The notes below the pieces were generated by a model, which worked only from the letters and a program-made list of their open reading frames with translations, was not told the DNA's origin and did no database searches. 64,000 nt of DNA, from contig WYDT01000007.1 in NCBI GenBank assembly GCA_013122435.1, positions 124,001 to 188,000 on the forward strand. The letters are read 5' to 3'. Position 1 is the stretch's first letter, and every line of letters starts with the position of its first letter. Both the position numbers and the translations under genes were made by a program. Origin of the DNA: Chloroflexi bacterium AL-N1 (lineage in GTDB: Bacteria > Chloroflexota > Chloroflexia > Chloroflexales > Roseiflexaceae). Positions 28,483-36,438 of the stretch are shown piece after piece.

Positions 28483-30856
28483 TCTTTCGCGCCCTGTTGA
28501 GCTAGATTACCATCCAGAATATATATTACATGATGAAATAGCTGAAGTTTGTCATCAGATTCCACCATTGTGGGACCTATCCAACTATGTGGCGGTCAAT
28601 CCATTTTTAGGCTTTGCATCACGGTCATTATCAGATGCAGCTCGTGAGATCGATGATGCTTTGGATGCCCAGATTTTGCCGGATATTGATTACTACCGTA
28701 CCCGATGGCGTGAAGGTGCATTTGGTCGTGAAGAACTTGAGCAAGTAGCCCAACGCACAGACCAAAACGCTACGTTTCTCGAAGCTATTCTCAGTGGTGA
28801 TGTCTCGGTACCGTTGCGACCAGCCAATGAGGTTACGACGCGTGCGGAGGACCATGATCGACACTATGGCACTGATTGGAATGAGAAGATTATTCGTCAT
28901 GTGACGCTCTGGTGTGCAGTTCAGGTACCACAGGGTGGGGGCCAATGGAGCGATTTTGTGACCGATCGTGGGCTCTATGCTTCCTGGCGTGAGGCTGCCC
29001 AGGTAGATCGTTCGCTGGAGATAGCAGGGCTCCGTGGTTGGCGTGCCTGGGTGCAAGCTCTCCCTGAAGATCCAGAAGTCGCAATTGCTGCGATGCTTGA
29101 GCAACTTGCCATACCGATTGCTGAACGCAGGGCATATCTCTATCGGTTGTTGGGCGGCGTATTTGGTTGGGCTTCTTTCTTACGAAGGGGTTCGTGGGAA
29201 CTGGGTAGTGATGATCCTGGTGCGTTAGCAGACCTCCTCGCTATCCGTATTTGCGCTGATGCGGCAGTGCCAAACCTGGCAACAGACTCGGTTCCGGTTC
29301 CAACTCGTTCAGCTATGCATGCAGCTGTTGAAGATGAGGCGATACGATTTCTCTTTCAGGAAGCGCTGGAAGATGCCTATTTCAAAAGTGTATCAGCCAA
29401 ACTCACTCCTCCATGGCCAAAGATGATGATCGAACGTCCCGCTGTACAGGCAGTTTTCTGTATTGATGTGCGCTCTGAACCGCTTCGTCGCCATCTTGAA
29501 GCACAATCCCCCAAGATACAAACGCTTGGTTTTGCGGGCTTCTTTGCTGTAAGTTTAGATTGGCAGGTTGATGGAAAGAGCAGCGCGCGTTGCCCGGTAT
29601 TGCTCAAACCGGCAGTCCATTTGAAAACACCTGTAACGGCTAGAAAAGGGGCTGGTAAAAGTACGTTGAAGCAGATGCAAACTGCCCCAGCAGCGGCGTT
29701 CACCTTTGTCGAAACAGTGGGGCTTGCTTATGCTGTAGGTTTGGTAGGTGATGCCCTTAACCAGTTTCGTGCACCACGTGCCGATGAGGGGAACATGGCG
29801 ATTGAGCTTGAACCACGCGACCATGGCACTGGCATGACCGCTGAAGCACGACTTAACACTGCGGCGGGTATTTTGAAGAATATGGGATTGCGAGAGACGT
29901 TTGGACGACTGGTCCTTCTGTGTGGCCATGAGGGTCGCAGTGAAAATAATCCCCATGCGGCTGGTCTTGACTGTGGTGCGTGTGGTGGGCATGGTGGTGC
30001 GGTCAATGCTCGTGTTGCTGCGGCAGTGCTCAATGATCCGGGGGTACGTGCTCAGCTACCTGCTCAAGGGTTTCAGGTACCAGTAGATACCTATTTTCTC
30101 CCTGGTGTTCACGATACCTCCGTCGATAAGGTCACGCTGTTAGACACCGAAGCTATTCCAGAAAGCCATGCAGCGGATATCGCACAATTACAGCGTTGGT
30201 TGGCGCAGGCTGGTGTGCAGGTACGTGCTGAACGTGCCGTAGCCTTAGGTATTGAGCAACAACCACAAGGTATGCTCGACAAATTACTGCGGCGACGATC
30301 TCAGGATTGGTCGGAGGTGCGTCCTGAATGGGCGTTGGCACGCAATGCCGCTTTTATCGCCGCACGACGTGAGCGTACGTATAGTGCCAATCTTGAGGGA
30401 CGTAGTTTCCTCCACGAGTATGATTGGAAGACCGATCCGGATAATTCTATTCTTACTTTGATCCTCTCTGCACCCATGGTGGTGGCTTCATGGATCAATC
30501 TCCAGTATTTTGCCTCGACTGTGGATAATCGCACTTTTGGGTGTGGCACTAAAGCTTTACATAATCGTGTAGGATCGCTTGGTGTCGTGTTAGGCAATGG
30601 CGGTGATTTACGCACAGGTCTGGCAATACAATCGGTTCACGCTCCTGATGGTAGCTGGTTTCACGAACCACTGCGCCTCCAGGTAATAGTAGAAGCACCT
30701 CAAGAACGTATCGAAGCGGTGCTCTTGGCCAACCCAGATGTAAAGCATTTGATCGAGAATAGTTGGGTGCGGCTGTTTGCGCTTGATCCTGACAGCAGTG
30801 CGGTTGTACGCTGGATCCCAGGTCGAGGGTGGGCAAACCAGATATCAGCAGCCTAA
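28475..30856 (+). CDS. dabA: DabA: carbonic-anhydrase-like subunit of the DAB inorganic-carbon transporter (DUF2309)
   Basis: 793-residue soluble partner of DabB. The zinc site typical of DabA proteins is complete: Cys329 and Asp331 in VFCIDVRSEP, His485 in LLCGHEGRSENNP and Cys500 in AAGLDCGACGGHGG. This Cys-Asp-His-Cys set resembles beta-carbonic anhydrases, and the characterised relatives convert CO2 to bicarbonate in an energy-dependent way. The ATG at 28475 overlaps the end of dabB and has GAGGAG upstream. The role here is probably bicarbonate supply for anaplerotic carboxylations if the organism is a heterotroph. No terminator is obvious downstream. Confidence 0.93.
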   Translation: MLNLSRPVELDYHPEYILHDEIAEVCHQIPPLWDLSNYVAVNPFLGFASRSLSDAAREIDDALDAQILPDIDYYRTRWREGAFGREELEQVAQRTDQNATFLEAILSGDVSVPLRPANEVTTRAEDHDRHYGTDWNEKIIRHVTLWCAVQVPQGGGQWSDFVTDRGLYASWREAAQVDRSLEIAGLRGWRAWVQALPEDPEVAIAAMLEQLAIPIAERRAYLYRLLGGVFGWASFLRRGSWELGSDDPGALADLLAIRICADAAVPNLATDSVPVPTRSAMHAAVEDEAIRFLFQEALEDAYFKSVSAKLTPPWPKMMIERPAVQAVFCIDVRSEPLRRHLEAQSPKIQTLGFAGFFAVSLDWQVDGKSSARCPVLLKPAVHLKTPVTARKGAGKSTLKQMQTAPAAAFTFVETVGLAYAVGLVGDALNQFRAPRADEGNMAIELEPRDHGTGMTAEARLNTAAGILKNMGLRETFGRLVLLCGHEGRSENNPHAAGLDCGACGGHGGAVNARVAAAVLNDPGVRAQLPAQGFQVPVDTYFLPGVHDTSVDKVTLLDTEAIPESHAADIAQLQRWLAQAGVQVRAERAVALGIEQQPQGMLDKLLRRRSQDWSEVRPEWALARNAAFIAARRERTYSANLEGRSFLHEYDWKTDPDNSILTLILSAPMVVASWINLQYFASTVDNRTFGCGTKALHNRVGSLGVVLGNGGDLRTGLAIQSVHAPDGSWFHEPLRLQVIVEAPQERIEAVLLANPDVKHLIENSWVRLFALDPDSSAVVRWIPGRGWANQISAA

Positions 30857-30934
30857 CCGATACAATGCATCACACACGACTGATTCCACTTCCAAAATGT
30901 GGATGGTCGAGTGCATTTTCTTTGCTACGTGGAT

Positions 30935-31725
30935 CTATTGATTTGACATAATAATAAAGTCGTCATCAACATCTGTCGCTGGTGCGTGTTCAAAGAGTGT
31001 TCGGTGTAGTTTGTAGGTGCTTTCTGCCTCAAAACGCACCGACATATTTCGCATCGCAGCGGACTCCAGCGTGTGTCGAATGAGCATAGCTGTGAGGATA
31101 TCAGCATCTCAGTCTGGGTTCTGTATGACACCCACATTCACGAGATGCCCTGCATTTGTTTCTGGGCGAAATGGGTTGGTAATAAGATTACTCACCTCAA
31201 CTAGTTGTGTATTGTCGTAGGCACAAAAGTGTGAACCTGATTGAGAATGTCATATCCTGGGTGCGCGCTAGGTAAGGTTGTGATCCATGCGCGGACTGCT
31301 GGCTGTTATGGCTCTAACACACCGATGAGGGTACTGACGATGGTATGAAAGCCCTGTTGGTGGAAAAACTGAACACCCGCTTCATCGCGACGTGTGAGCT
31401 TGACGAGCCACGGTCGTTCATCGCTAACCTGTTGGAGGGCATTGAAGAGCAGCGTTCCAACTCCCTGCCGCTGCCAAGCAGTCGCAACATACATAACCAC
31501 CATCAACATTGTGGGATGGAGTGTGCTTTCAAAGATAGTACCAAGGCCAACGGTACGATGATTGTGCGTTGCTACTAAAGTAGAACGCAGCAAATCTGCC
31601 TGGGACTCCCAATCACGATGTAGGTTGTACGTAGTGAACATGGCTACATCGTGTCCCCATAACTCCCGTAGCAGTTGTTCGACAGATTCTGTATCGGTTG
31701 TTGTAAAACGGCGAATGGTGATCAT
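30935..31725 (-). pseudogene. Tandem GNAT acetyltransferase, second half decayed
   Basis: The first 139 codons (31306-31725) form an intact GNAT domain (MITIRRFTTTDTESVEQLLR; acetyl-CoA loop YVATAWQRQGVGTLLFNAL) ending in TAA. The same frame continues right after the TAA (QPAVRAWITTLPSAHPGYDI), then a one-base loss in a T-run near 31234 shifts to AYDNTQLVEVSNLITNPFRP, a TGA interrupts NPD-DADIL near 31110, and the tail NMSVRFEAESTYKLHRTLFE runs to TAG at 30935. The original was a two-domain GNAT of about 263 residues. The surviving first domain could still be expressed. Confidence 0.72.
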
Positions 31726-31824
31726 TCAAGCTCAACTACTCGCTATGCGGATCTAGACAGCTACTATCACACAATAGAACAGTTCGTATCGATACAGGCA
31801 GATTGAATATTATTCCTATGTAAA

Positions 31825-31871
31825 AAGCGCCCCACTGCTTTAGTTCAGAGAAGACAAGCAGTAGGGTGCTT
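31825..31871 (-). terminator. Terminator of the STAS sensor gene
   Basis: AAGCGCCCCACTGCTT and AAGCAGTAGGGTGCTT form a 16-pair stem with only wobble-type mismatches. On the minus strand the stem is followed by TTTTTAC, 33 bases after the stop codon. Confidence 0.8.
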
Positions 31872-31903
31872 TAGGGCATGGTCACGTTAATCACAACAAG
31901 AAG

Positions 31904-33079
31904 TTAGATATGATAGGGGTGAAGGGCATGTGGTATGTTTTGGGCTATAGCGATACGGTTTTGTGCAAGATTTGTCTGTGCCAGAACATGGGCATGTCTG
32001 GCTTGTACACCAACAAGTACAAAGTGGCAACCGAGCAATTGTACAGCCGCGACAATGCGTTGTAGTTGGTGGGCTGTTTGGTCTGTTACATGCACGATGC
32101 CAGTAATATCCACTACCACCTTTTTTGCACGCTCCTGATTAATCTTCTGGAGCAAGGTCTCCATAATCGATGCACAGCGTGGCTCATCAAGAAATCCAAT
32201 CAATGGGAGAAAGAGCGTTTTGTCACCTAACGGAATGATCGGCACCGACAATGACTGTATGGTTTCTCGAAGGTGTTGCTCACGTGAGAGATGATCTTCA
32301 AGATCGTGGATCTGAGCTTCGATTTGCTGTCGGTGTGCCGCGTTTGTATCAAGCAACTGTTGAAAGGCATCACGTAAACGTCGGATCTGAAGAATGTTGC
32401 CCCCACTGCTCAGGCGATCTTGTACATTCCCCGTCGTAAAGCGTTCAGCGTCATGTGCAAGTCGTACAATTGGTTGAGTGATATGATTAAGCAGCCACCA
32501 CGTGAGGCCACATACCGCTAAAACAGTAGCGCCTATGCCGGCCACTATCCAAACAAAACTGTTACTAATAGTGTCTCGTTGCATCTGATCGAATGCGGTC
32601 AGATCCCGTAAATAACCATCCTGGGCAGTGGCAAAAGCATCTAAAAGTTGGTGAAAAACCTGCGTTGTTTCGTCTTGTTGTAACCGACGTGCATCTGCCC
32701 GCTTGCCTTGCGACACAAGATTAACTGCTGTGTCGTGTCGTAGGCTTAAATCATTATAGAGGATGACAAGGCGCTGTTCAGTTGCGACCATATCAGTGTT
32801 TGGCTGATTTATTTCGAGAGTCATATTCCCCAGGATATCACGTAGCTCACGGTAATTTTCGTCTGACTCACCATTGATCAGTGCACTGACTGCCTGATGT
32901 TGATCCGCAACTAATAATTCTTGTTGTTGTGAGGCAACAATTTGGTCGAGAATAGATTGACGTTGTGTTTCAAAGGTGCTCAACCGACTCTCGACAAGTG
33001 GGAGGCCAATCACTGTGAGGGCTACTGCCAATATTAATATGGGGAGAAGTGCAAGCATGAGACGTACGCGAATACCCAT
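31904..33079 (-). CDS. Membrane sensor with HAMP and C-terminal STAS domain (RsbR-like)
   Basis: 391-residue signalling protein. Order: membrane segment 1 (about 7-28), an extracytoplasmic all-helical four-helix-type sensor (30-180), membrane segment 2 (about 183-207), a HAMP linker (around NHITQPIVRLAHDAERF), a short coiled coil, then a STAS domain beginning LSVPIIPLGDKTLFLPLIGF with the conserved VVVDITGIVHVTDQTA. STAS domains of the RsbR/RsbS type act as phosphorylatable scaffolds in stressosome-like switches; here the domain is tied directly to a transmembrane sensor. ATG 33079 follows GAAAGGA and is preferred to 33094. No kinase or phosphatase partner is adjacent. Confidence 0.82.
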   Translation of the reverse strand: MGIRVRLMLALLPILILAVALTVIGLPLVESRLSTFETQRQSILDQIVASQQQELLVADQHQAVSALINGESDENYRELRDILGNMTLEINQPNTDMVATEQRLVILYNDLSLRHDTAVNLVSQGKRADARRLQQDETTQVFHQLLDAFATAQDGYLRDLTAFDQMQRDTISNSFVWIVAGIGATVLAVCGLTWWLLNHITQPIVRLAHDAERFTTGNVQDRLSSGGNILQIRRLRDAFQQLLDTNAAHRQQIEAQIHDLEDHLSREQHLRETIQSLSVPIIPLGDKTLFLPLIGFLDEPRCASIMETLLQKINQERAKKVVVDITGIVHVTDQTAHQLQRIVAAVQLLGCHFVLVGVQARHAHVLAQTNLAQNRIAIAQNIPHALHPYHI

Positions 33080-33227
33080 AGTTGTTCCTTTCAACGTACT
33101 TTGTCTGATGTGGTATATTGCTGGAAGAGGACCTGTGGCTTGTAAAGTACATATAGTAAGTCTTATGGTACTTTTACCCTATTACCAGTATTGAACCACA
33201 TTGCAGTAGTGAGATGTACGGTTAGGG

Positions 33228-33926
33228 TCAACGTAGTATTCGCTTACTTGATACGCTTACGTCTGACCCTTTCGCGACAAAGGTAGAGGTTGGTATTGTG
33301 TGATTCAGGAAGCTCCATGTACTACCATACATGGCCTCAAAGTCAACACCTGATGCAAGCATAGCAGCGTCACACACGTCCCACTGGGGATGGTTGACAG
33401 CATATTCGTTTGTTTTGTTGCCAATGGGTGTATAGCCCCAGTAATGATTAATGATAAATGCCTCATGGCTGTTTTGTGCGGGAGTATACCAATTATCAGA
33501 AGAATGGATGTGTAGATGATACGCATTACTCCAGTGGTAGGCTAACTCTCTCCCGGTCTTGAGGGTGTTCACTGCACGTTTGATAGGCGCATATCGATAG
33601 GGTTCTGCATAGAAGGTGTGTGCAATCAATGCAATGAGTCGTTTAGGGACCAGTTCTTGTACAAATACAACCCCGCGTCTTACTTCATCACCATCAATGC
33701 GCTGTACATATAACCGTAAGTTAATCTCGGAAAACGTGGTATAACCAGGCCACTTGATCCCCGCAACCTTTGTATTGCTAAACTCAAAGAGCACCAGACT
33801 TGCATAGGTTTCTTCACCCTCGACATCGACCATGCAGTGCCGTGGTAGATATTTTTCTACGAGATCTGGAGGAATCGCGTAATTGATCATGATTAAATCA
33901 TACCAGTGAGCAGTGAGAAATTTCAT
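33228..33926 (-). CDS. DUF2071 family protein (YqjF-like)
   Basis: 232-residue cytoplasmic protein matching DUF2071 in its start (KFLTAHWYDLIMINYAIPPDLVEKYLPRH), the middle VAGIKWPGYTTFSEINLRLY and the ending HPQWDVCDAAMLASGVDFEAMYG. The function of the family is not established. It is divergent from the chitinase gene across a 276-nt region. AAGGA lies rather far from the ATG at 33926; no better start is seen. Confidence 0.8.
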   Translation of the reverse strand: MKFLTAHWYDLIMINYAIPPDLVEKYLPRHCMVDVEGEETYASLVLFEFSNTKVAGIKWPGYTTFSEINLRLYVQRIDGDEVRRGVVFVQELVPKRLIALIAHTFYAEPYRYAPIKRAVNTLKTGRELAYHWSNAYHLHIHSSDNWYTPAQNSHEAFIINHYWGYTPIGNKTNEYAVNHPQWDVCDAAMLASGVDFEAMYGSTWSFLNHTIPTSTFVAKGSDVSVSSKRILR

Positions 33927-34202
33927 GGGAGTCGATTATCCTTCTAGTCGTTTCTGCGTATGAGCTCGCTCAATTGTAGCATCTTCACTGCCACATGATC
34001 CGTTCGGTATACGTGCAAAACGATGATTACCTAGGCAATTGGCAGGTGGCATTTTCTATGAAAATCCGTGATCTTGCCGATGTATCTCCAATCTATCCGT
34101 AGTACAGTGTGCCTCGAATACCATTTCTTAACGGACATTACGACTACGTTTACTGAACCTGAATTATTGTAAAACTGTATTGGATTACGACAGGAGGAAG
34201 GT

Positions 34203-35558
34203 ATGTCTCGACATTTTTCTACGCGTTTTGGTTTGGTTCTGGTATGTGTGGCGCTATTACTCAGTATGTTTGTGGTAAATACGACGCCAACACAGGCATT
34301 AGCCCCTGCATGGGAACCCAATACCGCATACTCGGTCAATGAGCGTGTTTCGTACGATGGCGTGGAATACGCATGCATCCAGTCGCACACATCGCTGGTT
34401 GGTTGGGAGCCACCAAATGTGCCTGCGCTGTGGTCGCTTCAGTCGGATACACCACCCCCAACTCCCATCCAAACCGTCACTGCTGAGCCAACACAGGGTG
34501 CAACGGCGACACCTGGGCCAACTTCAACACCCGTTGCCACACCAACACCACGACCCAATCCTGGTGGTGATCTGCCAGATCGTCTGTTAGTGGGATACTG
34601 GCACAACTTCGATAATAGCTCACGAGTTATTCGTCTGCGTGATGTCTCACCAGCGTTTGATGTTATCAACGTCTCGTTTGCTGAACCAACTACACCGAGT
34701 GGCTCTACCATGGCTTTTACGCCGTTTAATGCCAGTGTTGATGAGTTCAAGAGTGACATTGCGTACCTGCAAGACCAGGGTAAAAAAGTGCTGATTTCTA
34801 TTGGTGGTGCCAATGGTGCCGTGGATCTCTCCGGTAGTGGTGCACAACAAAACTTTGCGACTTCGATGACCAACATTATCAGTGAATATGGTTTTGATGG
34901 TATGGATATCGATCTCGAGGGCAGTTCTGTGTCGCTCGTACCAGGTGATACCGATTTCAAAAACCCAATCTCACCCAAGGTCGTTAATCTGGTAGCGGCT
35001 AGCCGCACAATTAGCAATCAGTTTGGTGCAGATTTTATCCTGACAATGGCCCCCGAAACAGCCTATGTACAGGGAGGTTTGAACAACTATGGTAACATCT
35101 GGGGGGCGTATCTTCCGGTGATCTACGGATTGCTTGATAAGTTGACGTACATCCACGTTCAGCACTATAACTCTGGTACTATGACAGGTCTGGATGGTAA
35201 GAACTATGCACAGTCAACTGCTGACTTCCATGTGGCAATGGGTGAAATGTTGCTGGCCGGCTTCCCGGTCGGAAATAACCCAAGCAATGTGTTCCCAGCC
35301 CTAAGCCCAGAACAGGTGCTCATCGGTTTGCCATCTGAACCAAGAGCCGCTGGTGGTGGATACACCTCGCCGACAGAAGTACAAAGAGCATTGGATTACC
35401 TGATTAAGGGCAATTCGTTTGGTGGTTCATATCAGTTACAAAACCCGTCTGGGTATCCCAGCATGCGTGGGTTGATGACATGGTCAATCAATTGGGATGC
35501 TGCCAGTGGTTTTGAATTTTCTGGTAATCATCGTCCATATCTGGATAGTCTCAATTAA
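34203..35558 (+). CDS. Secreted GH18 chitinase with chitin-binding domain
   Basis: Extracellular endochitinase of 451 residues. Signal peptide (1-32); CBM5/12-type chitin-binding domain (about 34-80: WEPNTAYSVNERVSYDG, with the aromatic W residues at 68 and 77); Thr/Pro linker (82-122); GH18 barrel (125-451). The catalytic motif is DGMDIDLEG with Asp235, Asp237 and acid Glu239, preceded by the SIGGANG substrate-strand motif. AGGAGG precedes ATG 34203 and a terminator follows. It fits a polymer-degrading or predatory lifestyle. Confidence 0.95.
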   Translation: MSRHFSTRFGLVLVCVALLLSMFVVNTTPTQALAPAWEPNTAYSVNERVSYDGVEYACIQSHTSLVGWEPPNVPALWSLQSDTPPPTPIQTVTAEPTQGATATPGPTSTPVATPTPRPNPGGDLPDRLLVGYWHNFDNSSRVIRLRDVSPAFDVINVSFAEPTTPSGSTMAFTPFNASVDEFKSDIAYLQDQGKKVLISIGGANGAVDLSGSGAQQNFATSMTNIISEYGFDGMDIDLEGSSVSLVPGDTDFKNPISPKVVNLVAASRTISNQFGADFILTMAPETAYVQGGLNNYGNIWGAYLPVIYGLLDKLTYIHVQHYNSGTMTGLDGKNYAQSTADFHVAMGEMLLAGFPVGNNPSNVFPALSPEQVLIGLPSEPRAAGGGYTSPTEVQRALDYLIKGNSFGGSYQLQNPSGYPSMRGLMTWSINWDAASGFEFSGNHRPYLDSLN

Positions 35559-35596
35559 TAATCTTCCGTATGTTATGACTTTAGGTAGCTTGAAAA

Positions 35597-35628
35597 GAGG
35601 CGAACAGGAATCCTGTTCGCTTCTTTCT
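35597..35628 (+). terminator. Terminator after the chitinase gene
   Basis: GAGGCGAACAGG and CCTGTTCGCTTC pair over 12 bases (one G-U) around a 3-base loop, followed by a T-rich stretch, 38 bases after the stop. Confidence 0.85.
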
Positions 35629-35651
35629 ATTTGTCTGTGTTAGTGGAGGTA

Positions 35652-36011
35652 CTAGGACAGTTTTGATTGGAAGGAGACTGGCAACCCACCGGGAGCCTGT
35701 AAGAAGTAAATACGTTCACCATGAGCATCGGTCGGTCCCTGTGGTGTCAGTCCATTTTGACGTGCGTTTTCGGCCCATGCATCTGCATCATCTACGACGA
35801 TTTGTAGCATAATCCCCGCAGGCATTTCCGGCCCAGTCGCCCATACCTCGACCCAGCTCTCTCCGGCGGGAAAAACGGCACCAGGGAAGCCATCAATAGC
35901 ATCTGCTCCTGGCATGGGTGTTTTGGGTAATCCCAAGCCATTTCCCAAAAATGCGGCAATTTGTTCGGCTTCATCTGAGACGGTACAAAAGCGAATTCCC
36001 AGCACCTTCAT
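35652..36011 (-). CDS. VOC/glyoxalase-superfamily protein
   Basis: 119-residue single vicinal-oxygen-chelate domain (MKVLGIRFCTVSDEAEQIAA ... APGGLPVSF), with the paired beta-alpha-beta-beta-beta pattern. It may bind metal and act as a glyoxalase/dioxygenase-like enzyme or a resistance protein, but ligand residues cannot be assigned with confidence. ATG 36011 follows AAAGGA; the longer reading starts with TTG at 36026 inside that site and is rejected. It is convergent with the chitinase gene. Confidence 0.8.
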   Translation of the reverse strand: MKVLGIRFCTVSDEAEQIAAFLGNGLGLPKTPMPGADAIDGFPGAVFPAGESWVEVWATGPEMPAGIMLQIVVDDADAWAENARQNGLTPQGPTDAHGERIYFLQAPGGLPVSFQSKLS

Positions 36012-36026
36012 CACGTTTCCTTTCAA

Positions 36027-36438
36027 CTAAGGTATGTTCGTATACTTTCTTACGATATATTCATCCACTATATGTGAGGACATCCGTAACTTTAGGCTAT
36101 TTCCATTGTTGTATTAAAAAGCAACCTTCTCATTTATAGTAGGTCAGGGAGTATTCTTTTTGTGAGCAGATCATCGTTTGGTATTGCAGGACGGAATAAA
36201 CCGTTGGAAGTTGCCGATGTGTTGTTGATTTGCACTGAACAAATGTTCTCTTATGATAGCAAATCAAAATGCTTGAGTCAAGTTCGCGTTTGTCAATAGG
36301 TAGTAAATATCTCAGTTACGTATATTTTAACTCTAAAAATACGAGATACTTTCGTTTAATTTGATGTAGGACGTCTATCCAATCAGATGTGGACAGGTAC
36401 CTCGTCCTTACATCAAGCACATATTTGAGGATGATTTT
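36027..36438. other. Gene-free region before the pseudo-STAND gene pair
   Basis: No open reading frame is convincing here. The region is AT-rich in its second half and must hold the promoter of the gene at 36439. The clear feature is the long inverted repeat at 36361-36416, listed separately. Confidence 0.6.
36361..36416 (+). promoter_or_regulatory. Long leader hairpin before the pseudo-STAND gene
   Basis: TTGATGTAGGACG and CGTCCTTACATCAA are inverted copies with a single-base bulge, separated by 29 bases, ending 22 bases before the start codon at 36439. In RNA this gives a 13-pair stem just upstream of the ribosome site GAGGAT. There is no T-run, so an attenuator is less likely than a translational control element or a protein-binding dyad. 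Confidence 0.5.
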
